A stretch of 64,000 bases of DNA from Aquipseudomonas alcaligenes (GTDB lineage: Bacteria > Pseudomonadota > Gammaproteobacteria > Pseudomonadales > Pseudomonadaceae), in contig NZ_QJRX01000004.1 in assembly GCF_003205495.1 (NCBI RefSeq), positions 115,164 to 179,163 on the forward strand, in the 5' to 3' direction. Every line of letters begins with the position of its first letter. Position 1 is the stretch's first letter. Shown piece by piece: positions 35,986 to 45,498 of the stretch. Below the pieces are notes generated by a model. That model saw nothing but the letters and a program-made list of their open reading frames with translations. It was not told where the DNA came from and ran no database searches. The position numbers were made by a program, and so were the translations under genes.

Positions 35986-36900
35986 TCAAGGGCGCGATGT
36001 TAGCAGGCCGGCGCCCGCCGGCTCCAGCAGGCCGGCCTGCGGCAGGCTGGCGATGAGGAAATCGAGAAAGGCCTTGACCTTCATCGCCTGGAAACGCCGC
36101 GACGGGTACACCGCATAAAGCTCGCCAGTCGGCAGGCGCGCTTCGGGCAGCAGCTCGATCAGCTCCCCGTCCTGCACGGCCGCCTCGGAGATCATCACCG
36201 GCAATGCGGCAATCCCGGCACCGGCCAGCGCCGCCTCGCGCGCCAGGGTGATGTTGTTGCAGGCCAGCACGCGCTGGCAGGCGATGTTTTCGCCCAGCAG
36301 CGGCCAGTGCCGCGGGGAATCCACCGGCAGGTGGAGGGCGCGATGCCCGGCCAGCTCCTGAACGGTGCGCGGCGTGCCGTGCTGGGCCAGATAGGCCGGG
36401 CTGGCGCACAGGCGGCGGCGACTCTCGAACAGCTTGCGCGCGATCAGCGTCGAGTCGCGCGGCTGGCCGACCTGGATGGCGATGTCGACCCCCTCCTCCA
36501 GCGGATCGACATCACGGGAGGTCAGCTCCACCTCGGCACTGATCTGCGGGTACTGGCGCATGAACTCGCCCAGCACCCGGCCCAGAAACAGCTGGCCGAA
36601 CTCGATGGGCGCGGTGATCCGCAGCAATCCGGAGGGCGCCTGCTGCAGCTGCATCACCGCCTGCTCGGCCTCGGCGAAGTCGAGCATGATCTGCCGGCAG
36701 CGCTCGTAATAGGCCTGCCCCACCTCGGTCAGGCGCAGCTTGCGCGTGGTGCGGTTGAGCAGGCGCACGCCGAGGCGCTCCTCCAGCAGGGCGATGCGCC
36801 GGCTCACCGTGGACTTCTGCATGCCCAGGCTCTGAGCGGCCTGGGTGAAGCTGTGGCACTCCACCACGCGGGTGAAGATCAAGGCATCATCCAGCCCCAT
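35986..36900 (-). CDS. LysR-family transcriptional regulator divergent from the efflux genes
   Basis: A 304-residue CrgA-like LysR protein. The HTH is ALIFTRVVECHSFTQAAQSL with MQKSTVSRRIALLEERLGVRLL. The effector domain includes LRITAPIEFGQLFLGRVLGEF. It starts 103 bp from the divergent HlyD-like gene with a palindrome between them, so it probably controls the EmrAB-like pump. Confidence 0.9.
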   Translation of the reverse strand: MGLDDALIFTRVVECHSFTQAAQSLGMQKSTVSRRIALLEERLGVRLLNRTTRKLRLTEVGQAYYERCRQIMLDFAEAEQAVMQLQQAPSGLLRITAPIEFGQLFLGRVLGEFMRQYPQISAEVELTSRDVDPLEEGVDIAIQVGQPRDSTLIARKLFESRRRLCASPAYLAQHGTPRTVQELAGHRALHLPVDSPRHWPLLGENIACQRVLACNNITLAREAALAGAGIAALPVMISEAAVQDGELIELLPEARLPTGELYAVYPSRRFQAMKVKAFLDFLIASLPQAGLLEPAGAGLLTSRP

Positions 36901-36949
36901 TATTGTTCCCCATAAGCAACAAAGTTTGCGAATTCTACCGGCTACTTAC

Positions 36950-36968
36950 TTAACAGCAACACTGTTAA
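36950..36968. promoter_or_regulatory. Palindromic operator candidate between the LysR gene and the efflux operon
   Basis: A perfect inverted repeat TTAACAG-CAACA-CTGTTAA in the 103-bp divergent region. It is AT-rich and 35 bp before the HlyD-like start codon. It does not show the exact T-N11-A spacing at its centre, so its binding protein is uncertain. Confidence 0.5.
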
Positions 36969-37003
36969 ATTTGCTTACACTCTGCCAGTCTTTCGAGTTC
37001 GCC

Positions 37004-38053
37004 ATGCCCGCCCAGTTGCAACGCCGTCTGTCCGTCTTCGTCGCCCTCCTCGCCCTGATCGCCGCCGGCCTGTTCGGCCACTGGCTGCTGGTCGGACGCT
37101 TCCACGAAAGCACCGACAACGCCTACGTACAGGGCGAGATCACCCGCGTCTCCAGCCAGCTGGGCGCGCGCATCGAGCAGGTGCTGGTGGCCGACAACCA
37201 GCAGGTGGAGAAAGGCCAGCTGCTGCTGACCCTGGAGGCCGCCGACTTCCAGCTGGCCCTGGAGCGCGCCCGCGCCGCCCTGGCCACCCGCGAGGCGGAG
37301 CTGGCGCAGGCGCAGAGCCGCCTGGACCAGCAGGCCAGCCTGATCGCCGCCAGCCAGGCCGATGTCGCCGCCGGGCAGGCCACGCTCGCACGCACCCAGA
37401 TCGACCTGTCCCGCGCCCAGACCCTGAGCAAGCCGGGCTACGTCTCCGAAGAAAGGGTCACCACCCTGTCCGCCGACAGCCGCGTGGCCCGCTCGCAGCT
37501 GTCCAAGGCCGAGGCCGACCTGGCCGCCCAGCGCCAGCAGGTGGATGCCCTGCAGGCCGAGGTCAAGCGCCTCGAAGCGCAGATCGCCAACGCCCGCGCG
37601 GAGATCGCCCAGGCCGAGCTGAACCTGGCGCGCACCGAGATCCGCGCGCCGATCAGCGGCACCATCGGCCAGCGCTCCGCCCGCACCGGCCAGGTGGTGC
37701 AAGCCGGCGCCTATCTGCTGTCGATCGTGCCGAGCGACGCCATCTGGGTGCAGGCCAATTTCAAGGAAACCCAGATCGGCCGCATGCAGGTCGGCCAGAG
37801 CGCCGCGCTGGTCTTCGACGCCTACCCGGACACGCCCATCGAGGGCCGCATCGACAGCCTGTTCGCCGCCTCCGGCGCGCAGTTCAGCCTGCTGCCACCG
37901 GACAACGCCACCGGCAACTTCACCAAGGTGGTGCAGCGCATCCCGGTCAAGCTGACCTTCGCCGCCGACAACCCGCTGGCCGGCAAGATCCGCCCCGGCA
38001 TGTCCGTGGAAGTGAGCGTGGATATCGCCAGCGACGCCCGTCATGGCGGCTGA
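37004..38053 (+). CDS. HlyD/EmrA-family periplasmic adaptor of an efflux pump
   Basis: A 349-residue membrane-fusion protein with an N-terminal membrane segment at about 10-30, then STDNAYVQGEITRVSSQLGARI, the hallmark of EmrA-type adaptors. A long coiled-coil hairpin lies at about 85-195, and the lipoyl/beta-barrel part has TEIRAPISGTIGQRSARTG. It bridges the DHA2 transporter encoded next (11-nt overlap) to an outer-membrane channel. No TolC-like gene is nearby. The start at 37004 matches the family; the frame upstream is non-coding. Confidence 0.93.
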   Translation: MPAQLQRRLSVFVALLALIAAGLFGHWLLVGRFHESTDNAYVQGEITRVSSQLGARIEQVLVADNQQVEKGQLLLTLEAADFQLALERARAALATREAELAQAQSRLDQQASLIAASQADVAAGQATLARTQIDLSRAQTLSKPGYVSEERVTTLSADSRVARSQLSKAEADLAAQRQQVDALQAEVKRLEAQIANARAEIAQAELNLARTEIRAPISGTIGQRSARTGQVVQAGAYLLSIVPSDAIWVQANFKETQIGRMQVGQSAALVFDAYPDTPIEGRIDSLFAASGAQFSLLPPDNATGNFTKVVQRIPVKLTFAADNPLAGKIRPGMSVEVSVDIASDARHGG

Positions 38054-39593
38054 TGCGCTGATCCGCCCGGTCGGCGAGCCGAGCCGGCGCGACTGGATCG
38101 CGGTGATGAGCGCCATGCTCGGCGCCTTCATGGCGGTGCTGGACATCCAGATCACCAACTCCTCGCTCAAGGACATCCAGGGCGCGCTGTCGGCCACCTT
38201 GGAGGAAGGCTCGTGGATCTCCACCTCCTACCTGGTGGCCGAGATCATCATGATCCCGCTCACCGCCTGGCTGGTGCAGCTGCTCTCGGCGCGGCGCCTG
38301 GCGGTATGGGTGTCGCTGGGCTTCCTCGCCTCCTCGCTGCTCTGCTCGCTGGCCTGGAACCTGGAAAGCATGATCGTCTTCCGTGCCCTGCAGGGCTTCA
38401 CCGGCGGCGCGCTGATTCCCCTGGCCTTCACCCTGACCCTGATCAAGCTGCCCGAGCACCACCGGGCCAAGGGCATGGCGCTGTTTGCCATCACCGCCAC
38501 CTTCGCGCCCTCCATCGGCCCCACCCTGGGCGGTTGGCTCACCGAGAACTGGGGCTGGGAATACATCTTCTATATCAATGTGCCGCCCGGCCTGCTGATG
38601 ATCGCCGGCCTGATGTACGGTCTGGAAAAGAAGGCGCCGGACTGGCAGCTGCTGAAGAGCACCGACTACGCCGGCATCGTCACCCTGGGCCTCGGGCTGG
38701 GCTGCCTGCAGGTATTCCTCGAGGAGGGCCATCGCAAGGACTGGCTGGAGTCGCAGCTGATCGTCGGCCTGGGCAGCGTGGCGCTGGTCAGCCTGGTGCT
38801 GTTCGTGATCCTGCAGCTGTCGCGCGACAACCCGCTGATCAACCTGCGCATCCTGCGCGAGCGCAACTTCGGCCTCACCAGCATCGCCAGCCTGGGCATG
38901 GGTCTGGGACTGTACGGCTCGATCTACCTGCTGCCGCTGTACCTGGCGCAGATCCAGGGCTACAACGCCCTGCAGATCGGCGAGGTGATCATGTGGATGG
39001 GCCTGCCGCAGCTGCTCATCATCCCGCTGGTGCCCAAGCTGATGAAGGTGATCTCGCCGAAGTGGCTGTGCGCCGCCGGCTTCGCCCTGTTCGGCGCCTC
39101 CAGCTTCTTCTCCGGCACACTCAACCCGGACTTCGCCGGCGAGCAGTTCAACCATATCCAGATCATCCGCGCCCTCGGCCAGCCGCTAATCATGGTGACC
39201 ATCTCGCTGATCGCCACCGCCTACATCCAGGCACAGGACGCCGGCTCCGCGTCGAGCCTGTTCAACATCCTGCGCAACCTCGGTGGCGCCATCGGCATAG
39301 CCCTGCTCGCCACCCTGCTCGACAGCCGCGCCAAGACCTACTTCGACTACCTGCGCGAGGCCCTGGTACCGGGCAACCCGCAGGTCGACGAGCGCCTGGC
39401 CCTGCTCACCGAGCAGCTCGGCAGCCCGCAGGCGGCGCTGGGCAAGCTCAGCGAGATCACCCACCAGCAGGCCAGCATCATGGCCTACAATGACGCCTTC
39501 CATTTCGTCGGCCTGGCCCTGGCCATCAGCATGCTCGCCGTGCTGCTGACCCGCAGGCTGCCCGCCGGCGCCACCGGTGGCGCGGCGCACTGA
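38043..39593 (+). CDS. DHA2-family (EmrB-like) 14-TM drug:proton antiporter
   Basis: A 516-residue MFS protein with 14 likely membrane segments. Motifs include FMAVLDIQITNSSLKDIQG in TM1 and ALIPLAFTLTLIKLPEHHRAKGMA. ITATFAPSIGPTLGGWLTEN is motif C of antiporters. Its gene overlaps that of its adaptor. Substrates (drugs, fatty acids or aromatic acids) are not predictable. The LysR gene on the opposite strand likely controls it. Confidence 0.93.
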   Translation: MAADALIRPVGEPSRRDWIAVMSAMLGAFMAVLDIQITNSSLKDIQGALSATLEEGSWISTSYLVAEIIMIPLTAWLVQLLSARRLAVWVSLGFLASSLLCSLAWNLESMIVFRALQGFTGGALIPLAFTLTLIKLPEHHRAKGMALFAITATFAPSIGPTLGGWLTENWGWEYIFYINVPPGLLMIAGLMYGLEKKAPDWQLLKSTDYAGIVTLGLGLGCLQVFLEEGHRKDWLESQLIVGLGSVALVSLVLFVILQLSRDNPLINLRILRERNFGLTSIASLGMGLGLYGSIYLLPLYLAQIQGYNALQIGEVIMWMGLPQLLIIPLVPKLMKVISPKWLCAAGFALFGASSFFSGTLNPDFAGEQFNHIQIIRALGQPLIMVTISLIATAYIQAQDAGSASSLFNILRNLGGAIGIALLATLLDSRAKTYFDYLREALVPGNPQVDERLALLTEQLGSPQAALGKLSEITHQQASIMAYNDAFHFVGLALAISMLAVLLTRRLPAGATGGAAH

Positions 39594-39620
39594 GCCCGCC
39601 ACCCTGCTTCTGGTTGCACC

Positions 39621-40514
39621 ATGCCTGCCTCGCGTTACCGCTCGTTCCTGCTGATCGGCGCCTTTCTCGTCATCTATATCGGCTGGGGCACCACCTACCT
39701 GGCCAACCACTTCCTCCTGCGCGAGCTGCCGCCCTTCGTCATCGGCACCCTGCGCTTCTGCCTGGCGGGGCTGTTGGCGCTGCTCTGGGTGGCGGCGCGT
39801 GGCGCGCTGCGGGTGCAAGTCAGCGACTGGGGCGGTGCGCTGATCGGTGGCCTGCTGCTGATCGCAGTCGGCCAGGGCGCGCTGATCTATGCCAACCAGC
39901 ACCTGCCGACCGGCATGCTGGCCATCCTCTATGCCTCGCTGCCGCTGTGGAGCGTGCTGCTGGAGTGGCTGCTGCAGGACCGCCCGCCACTCTGGGCGGT
40001 GCTTGGCCTGGCCATCGCCAGCGCCGGCATAGTGCTGCTGATGGGCGGCGGCCTGAGCGCAGCGGCCGGCCCCATGCAATGGCTGTCCGGCGCCCTGGTG
40101 CTGCTGGCCACCCTGCTCTGGGCCGTCGGCGCCTGGTGGCTGCGCCAGCGCGCGCCCTTTGCCTCGCCGGCCACCGGGCTGGGCCTGCAGATGCTGATCG
40201 GCGCACTGGTGCTGGGCGGCCTGGGACTCTGGCATGGCGACTGGCAGGCCGTGCAGCTCGGCGCGCTGTCCATGCAGGGCTGGCTGTGGCTGATCTACCT
40301 GGTGCTGCCGGTCAGCCTCGGCGTGTACCCGGCCTATTTCTGGCTGCTGCGCGAAGTGAAGCCGAGCCTGGTGTCGACCTTCGCCTTCGTCAACCCGGTG
40401 GTGGCGCTGCTGCTCGGCTACCTGATCCTCGACGAACGCCTGAGCCTGTCCGCCGGCATGGCCTGCGCGGCGGTGCTGGTCGGGGTGTCGATGATCATCT
40501 TCGGACGGCGCTAA
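39621..40514 (+). CDS. EamA/DMT-superfamily permease
   Basis: A 297-residue protein with ten predicted membrane segments in two EamA repeats (YIGWGTTYLANHFLL in the first; PVSLGVYPAYFWLLREVKPSLVST and FAFVNPVVALLLGYLILDE in the second). It is a RhaT/YedA-like metabolite exporter of unknown substrate. It begins 28 bp after the efflux operon, so may be cotranscribed. Confidence 0.9.
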   Translation: MPASRYRSFLLIGAFLVIYIGWGTTYLANHFLLRELPPFVIGTLRFCLAGLLALLWVAARGALRVQVSDWGGALIGGLLLIAVGQGALIYANQHLPTGMLAILYASLPLWSVLLEWLLQDRPPLWAVLGLAIASAGIVLLMGGGLSAAAGPMQWLSGALVLLATLLWAVGAWWLRQRAPFASPATGLGLQMLIGALVLGGLGLWHGDWQAVQLGALSMQGWLWLIYLVLPVSLGVYPAYFWLLREVKPSLVSTFAFVNPVVALLLGYLILDERLSLSAGMACAAVLVGVSMIIFGRR

Positions 40515-40569
40515 GCCCCCGTAGGGCGGGTAAAACCCGCGAGCCTCGACCGCTACGCTACGCCTTCCC

Positions 40570-40620
40570 TGTAGCCCGGATGCAATCCGAGGACGCTTCC
40601 CGGATTGCATCCGGGCTACA
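40570..40620. repeat. REP-like 20-bp perfect inverted repeat
   Basis: Arms 40570-40589 and 40601-40620 are perfect 20-bp reverse complements (motif GTAGCCCGGATGCAATCCG) with an 11-nt spacer, between the convergent EamA and uvrB genes. A GTAGGGCGGGTAAAACCCGC motif lies just upstream at about 40521-40540. Such motifs recur between genes in Pseudomonas; it may also act as a bidirectional terminator. Confidence 0.8.
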
Positions 40621-40625
40621 GGAGC

Positions 40626-42641
<2,016 letters not shown>

Positions 42642-42728
42642 GATCGATCCTCTGTGACGCGCCGCCGCGGCGAGCGTCAAAGCTTGGAATTGCGCGCTGG
42701 CGCTGTCGCCGCGCACAACCGGGGTGGC

Positions 42729-42734
42729 TATAAT
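42729..42734 (+). promoter_or_regulatory. -10 box of the aromatic aminotransferase gene
   Basis: A perfect TATAAT 73 bp before the ATG at 42808. The -35 region is weak; a TG pair lies four bases before the box, not quite at extended -10 spacing. Confidence 0.55.
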
Positions 42735-42807
42735 AGCGGCCCCTTTATGCAACCCCTAGCGGGCGTTGCCGCATCCCAACCTTCTCCTCTCCGAGACCGC
42801 CGCAATC

Positions 42808-44004
42808 ATGAGTCTGTTCTCCGCCGTCGAAATGGCGCCGCGCGACCCGATACTGGGCCTGAATGAAGCCTTCAACGCCGACCCCCGTCCGAACAAGGTC
42901 AACCTGGGCGTGGGCGTTTACTTCACCGAGGAGGGGCGAATTCCGTTGCTGCGCGCCGTGGCCGAGGCCGAGAAGGCACGCATCGAGGCCCACGCGCCAC
43001 GCGGCTACCTGCCGATCGAAGGCATCGCCGCCTACGACAGCGCCGTGCAGAAGCTGCTGTTCGGCGCCGACTCCGCCCTGCTGGCCGAAGGCCGCGTGGT
43101 CACCACCCAGGCCGTCGGCGGCACCGGCGCACTGAAGACCGGCGCCGACTTCCTCAAGCGCCTGCTGCCGAACGCCGTGGTCGCCATCAGCGACCCGAGC
43201 TGGGAAAACCACCGCGCGCTGTTCGAGTCCGCCGGCTTCCCGGTACAGAACTACCGCTACTACGACGCCGCGACCAACGGCGTGAACCGCGCCGGCCTGC
43301 TGGAAGACCTGCAGAACCTGCCGGCACGCTCCATCGTCGTGCTGCATGCCTGCTGCCACAACCCGACCGGCGTCGACCTAAGCCTGGACGACTGGAAAGC
43401 CGTGCTGGAAGTGCTGCGCGAGCGCGAGCACGTGCCCTTCCTCGACATCGCCTACCAGGGCTTCGGCGAGGGTATCGACCAGGACGCCTTCGCCGTGCGC
43501 CTGTTCGCCGAATCCGGCCTGCCCTTCTTCGTGTCCAGCTCGTTCTCCAAGTCCTTCTCGCTGTATGGCGAGCGCGTCGGCGCGCTGTCCATCGTCACCG
43601 CCAACAAGGACGAAGCCGGCCGCGTGCTGTCGCAGGCCAAGCGCGTGATCCGCACCAACTACTCCAACCCGCCGACCCACGGCGCCACCGTGGTCGCCAG
43701 CGTGCTCAACAGCCCCGAGCTGCGCGCGCTGTGGGAGCAGGAACTGGGCGAGATGCGCCAGCGCATCCGCGACATGCGCCTGGCCATGGTCGAGCAACTG
43801 GCCGCCCTCGGCGCCAAGCGCGACTTCAGCTTCGTTGCCCGCCAGCGCGGCATGTTCTCCTACTCCGGCCTGACCGCCGAGCAAGTCGAGCGCCTGAAGA
43901 CCGAGTTCGGCATCTACGCCGTCGGCACCGGTCGCATCTGCGTCGCCGCGCTGAACCGCAACAATCTGGATGCGGTGACCCGCGCCATCGTCCAGGTGCT
44001 CTGA
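42808..44004 (+). CDS. Aromatic/aspartate aminotransferase
   Basis: A 398-residue class I PLP aminotransferase of the TyrB/AspC type. It starts MSLFSAVEMAPRDPILGLNE; substrate-binding and PLP motifs include HACCHNPTGVD and FLDIAYQGFGEG. The Schiff-base Lys is in SSSFSKSFSLYGERVGAL. It interconverts aromatic amino acids or aspartate with their 2-oxoacids. It resembles Pseudomonas PhhC and is divergent from uvrB, as in P. aeruginosa. Preference for Tyr/Phe over Asp is not readable here. Confidence 0.93.
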   Translation: MSLFSAVEMAPRDPILGLNEAFNADPRPNKVNLGVGVYFTEEGRIPLLRAVAEAEKARIEAHAPRGYLPIEGIAAYDSAVQKLLFGADSALLAEGRVVTTQAVGGTGALKTGADFLKRLLPNAVVAISDPSWENHRALFESAGFPVQNYRYYDAATNGVNRAGLLEDLQNLPARSIVVLHACCHNPTGVDLSLDDWKAVLEVLREREHVPFLDIAYQGFGEGIDQDAFAVRLFAESGLPFFVSSSFSKSFSLYGERVGALSIVTANKDEAGRVLSQAKRVIRTNYSNPPTHGATVVASVLNSPELRALWEQELGEMRQRIRDMRLAMVEQLAALGAKRDFSFVARQRGMFSYSGLTAEQVERLKTEFGIYAVGTGRICVAALNRNNLDAVTRAIVQVL

Positions 44005-44012
44005 GACAAATC

Positions 44013-44049
44013 GGGGAAGTCGCCCTCCGGGTGTTGACTTCCCCTTTTT
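44013..44049 (+). terminator. Terminator of the aminotransferase gene
   Basis: Perfect 9-bp arms GGGGAAGTC (44013-44021) and GACTTCCCC (44036-44044), followed by TTTTTA. The second arm overlaps the -35 box of the tRNA-Asn promoter. Confidence 0.85.
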
Positions 44050-44061
44050 AATCAGTAGGAT
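44034..44061 (+). promoter_or_regulatory. tRNA-Asn promoter
   Basis: TTGACT (44034-44039), a 16-bp spacer and TAGGAT (44056-44061), 12 bp before the tRNA 5' end. The -35 lies inside the terminator stem of the preceding gene. Confidence 0.65.
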
Positions 44062-44073
44062 ACGCACCGCTGT

Positions 44074-44149
44074 TCCGCGATAGCTCAGTCGGTAGAGCAA
44101 ATGACTGTTAATCATTGGGTCCCTGGTTCGAGTCCAGGTCGCGGAGCCA
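44074..44149 (+). tRNA. tRNA-Asn (GTT)
   Basis: 76 nt including CCA. The 5' end is TCCGCGATAGCTCAGTCGG, the anticodon loop CTGTTAATC with GTT, the T-loop GGTTCGAGTCC, and the acceptor stem pairs TCCGCGA with TCGCGGA. Its last 22 nt plus 3 nt of flank are repeated at 44286. Confidence 0.98.
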
Positions 44150-44310
44150 AATTCAAAAGCCTCAGGTGAAAGCCTGGGGCTTTTTTATTGCCTGCCGGAC
44201 TCTCACCAGGGACTGCGTCCCCGGTTATTCGGCCCAAGGGCCTCACCCCTTCGGGGCCGCGCTGAAGCGCGTTCGGCTGGCGCCGTCGAGTCCAGGTCGC
44301 GGAGCCAAAT
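44128..44310 (+). repeat. Direct repeat of the tRNA-Asn 3' end (att-like)
   Basis: A 25-bp exact direct repeat beginning TCGAGTCCAGGTCGCGGAGC occurs at 44128-44152 (inside tRNA-Asn) and at 44286-44310, 158 bp apart. The bases that follow remain similar for a few more positions. Duplication of a tRNA 3' end is what tyrosine-recombinase integration leaves (attL/attR). No integrase is present, so if an element was here it is nearly all lost. Confidence 0.75.
44159..44186 (+). terminator. Terminator of tRNA-Asn
   Basis: Arms GCCTCAGG and CCTGGGGC (one G-U pair), loop TGAAAG, followed by six T residues, 10 bp after the tRNA. Confidence 0.85.
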
Positions 44311-44378
44311 CCAAAATCCCGGGTGAAAACCGGCCCCCCCTTGTTTCCACACGGTGTTACCGGCCCGGCTTCCCCCAC

Positions 44379-44416
44379 AACAGAACAAGCCCCGCAGGTG
44401 CGGGGCTTGTTCTGTT
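44379..44416. terminator. Bidirectional terminator before the DUF5064-like gene
   Basis: Perfect 18-bp arms (44379-44396 and 44399-44416) around GG, motif AACAAGCCCCGCA. It ends the minus-strand gene that stops at 44429. Confidence 0.8.
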
Positions 44417-44428
44417 GCGATGCCTGGG

Positions 44429-44788
44429 TCAGAGCCCATCTTTTTCCAGATGATCGAAGTTCACCGCTTCACCCGGCTTGGCACCCAGCTTGTTGCGAAT
44501 GTCCACGAACATCCGATCGAACTCGTCGTGGCCGCGCATGATCAACGAGTGATTGGTCGGCAGACCGTGCTTGGCGGCGACCCGGCTGGCCACGCTGGCA
44601 AAGTTGAAGGCGGTGTCGCGATGCAGGGAGAACTCGTCCTTGAACGCCCGGCCGAGTATCTGCCCCTCCATGCGGAAGTGGACCATCTGCCCCTCTTGGG
44701 GATCGTGGCGCACTTCATAGAAGAGGTCCACGGCGTAATCGATCTGGCCTGGCAGGCTGGCCCTGTGCAAATGCCCCGGTTCGAACAT
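44429..44788 (-). CDS. Small conserved protein, probably DUF5064 family
   Basis: A 119-residue soluble protein of unknown function starting MFEPGHLHRASLPGQIDYAV. It has alternating strands (VDLFYEVRHDPQEGQMVHF, RMEGQILGRAF) and a helical C-terminus. I recognise it as a Pseudomonas family, probably DUF5064, from memory. No catalytic motif is evident. It begins 66 bp from the next minus-strand gene and is followed by a strong terminator. Confidence 0.75.
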   Translation of the reverse strand: MFEPGHLHRASLPGQIDYAVDLFYEVRHDPQEGQMVHFRMEGQILGRAFKDEFSLHRDTAFNFASVASRVAAKHGLPTNHSLIMRGHDEFDRMFVDIRNKLGAKPGEAVNFDHLEKDGL

Positions 44789-44854
44789 GGCGGCTCTCCT
44801 TGCTGGTCGGAAAGCTCATTCTAGTCCAGCATTGCCGCGCGCAAATGACCTCGA

Positions 44855-45172
44855 TCAGTGCAACGCTGCACCAGCACCACGCTCCTGGATCAGCACCCAG
44901 GGCGCCACCACCACGGCCCATAGCTCCGGGTCCCGCTCCAGGTAATCCTGCGCCTGGGGTTCATCGACCTTGGCCACCTGCCCCGCCTGCAGCCAGGCGG
45001 CGACCTTGTCACCCTGATCCTCGGCCACGGCCTGCGCGACCTCGACCAGATCCAGCGCGGGACTGACCCACAGCAACTGGCCGCGGGCGAAGAAGGGCTG
45101 CAGCTCCTGCCAGGCAATCTTGGCCGTTTCGCCAAGAAGCTTGGCATAAAGGGTGCTTGCTTGATCTGTCAT
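44855..45172 (-). CDS. DUF2288 family protein
   Basis: A 105-residue, mostly helical acidic protein beginning MTDQASTLYAKLLGETAKIAW, with WQELQPFFARGQLLWVSPALDLVEVA and KVAAWL; this matches the DUF2288 pattern. The function is unknown. The ATG at 45172 gives the usual family start; the frame continues upstream without similarity. Confidence 0.8.
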   Translation of the reverse strand: MTDQASTLYAKLLGETAKIAWQELQPFFARGQLLWVSPALDLVEVAQAVAEDQGDKVAAWLQAGQVAKVDEPQAQDYLERDPELWAVVVAPWVLIQERGAGAALH

Positions 45173-45498
45173 GACTTGCCCTGTGTAGAAATCACCCGAA
45201 TGGGTCAGCGGGCGCCATGATAGCGCCCGCCCTACGACTGGCAAGTCGAGCCCTTAACCTCACACCGGCAGAAGGACCTTCCAGTCACAAAAAAACGCGC
45301 CGTTATTCTGTACGTTTATTTCAATTAAGCGACACCGCCCCCGCATGCCTCCAACTGTGTGCTTTTCAAGCCGCAAAACAGGGTTCTACACTGTGCCGGT
45401 ACAGTTGCCGGGCGTGTGGCCGGGGGAGTTTTAGCCGGTCCTGCAGCTTTGGCCGCATGGATTACAAGAACGAACAACACAAATAAGAGTGGAGCACT
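45173..45498. promoter_or_regulatory. Gene-free stretch upstream of braC
   Basis: 326 bp between divergent genes. It contains an AT-rich part at about 45285-45340 and a CTGT-N6-ACAG palindrome at 45391-45404. GGAG lies 5 nt before the braC ATG. It should carry the braC promoter; I cannot fix the -35/-10. A possible 89-codon frame here lacks any protein-like character. Confidence 0.5.

Noticed and set aside
45391..45404. CTGT-N6-ACAG as an SOS (LexA) box
   Set aside because: The spacing is too short for a LexA site and the gene downstream is not a repair gene.
45217..45486. An 89-codon plus-strand frame upstream of braC
   Set aside because: No RBS and no protein-like pattern; it lies across the expected braC promoter region.
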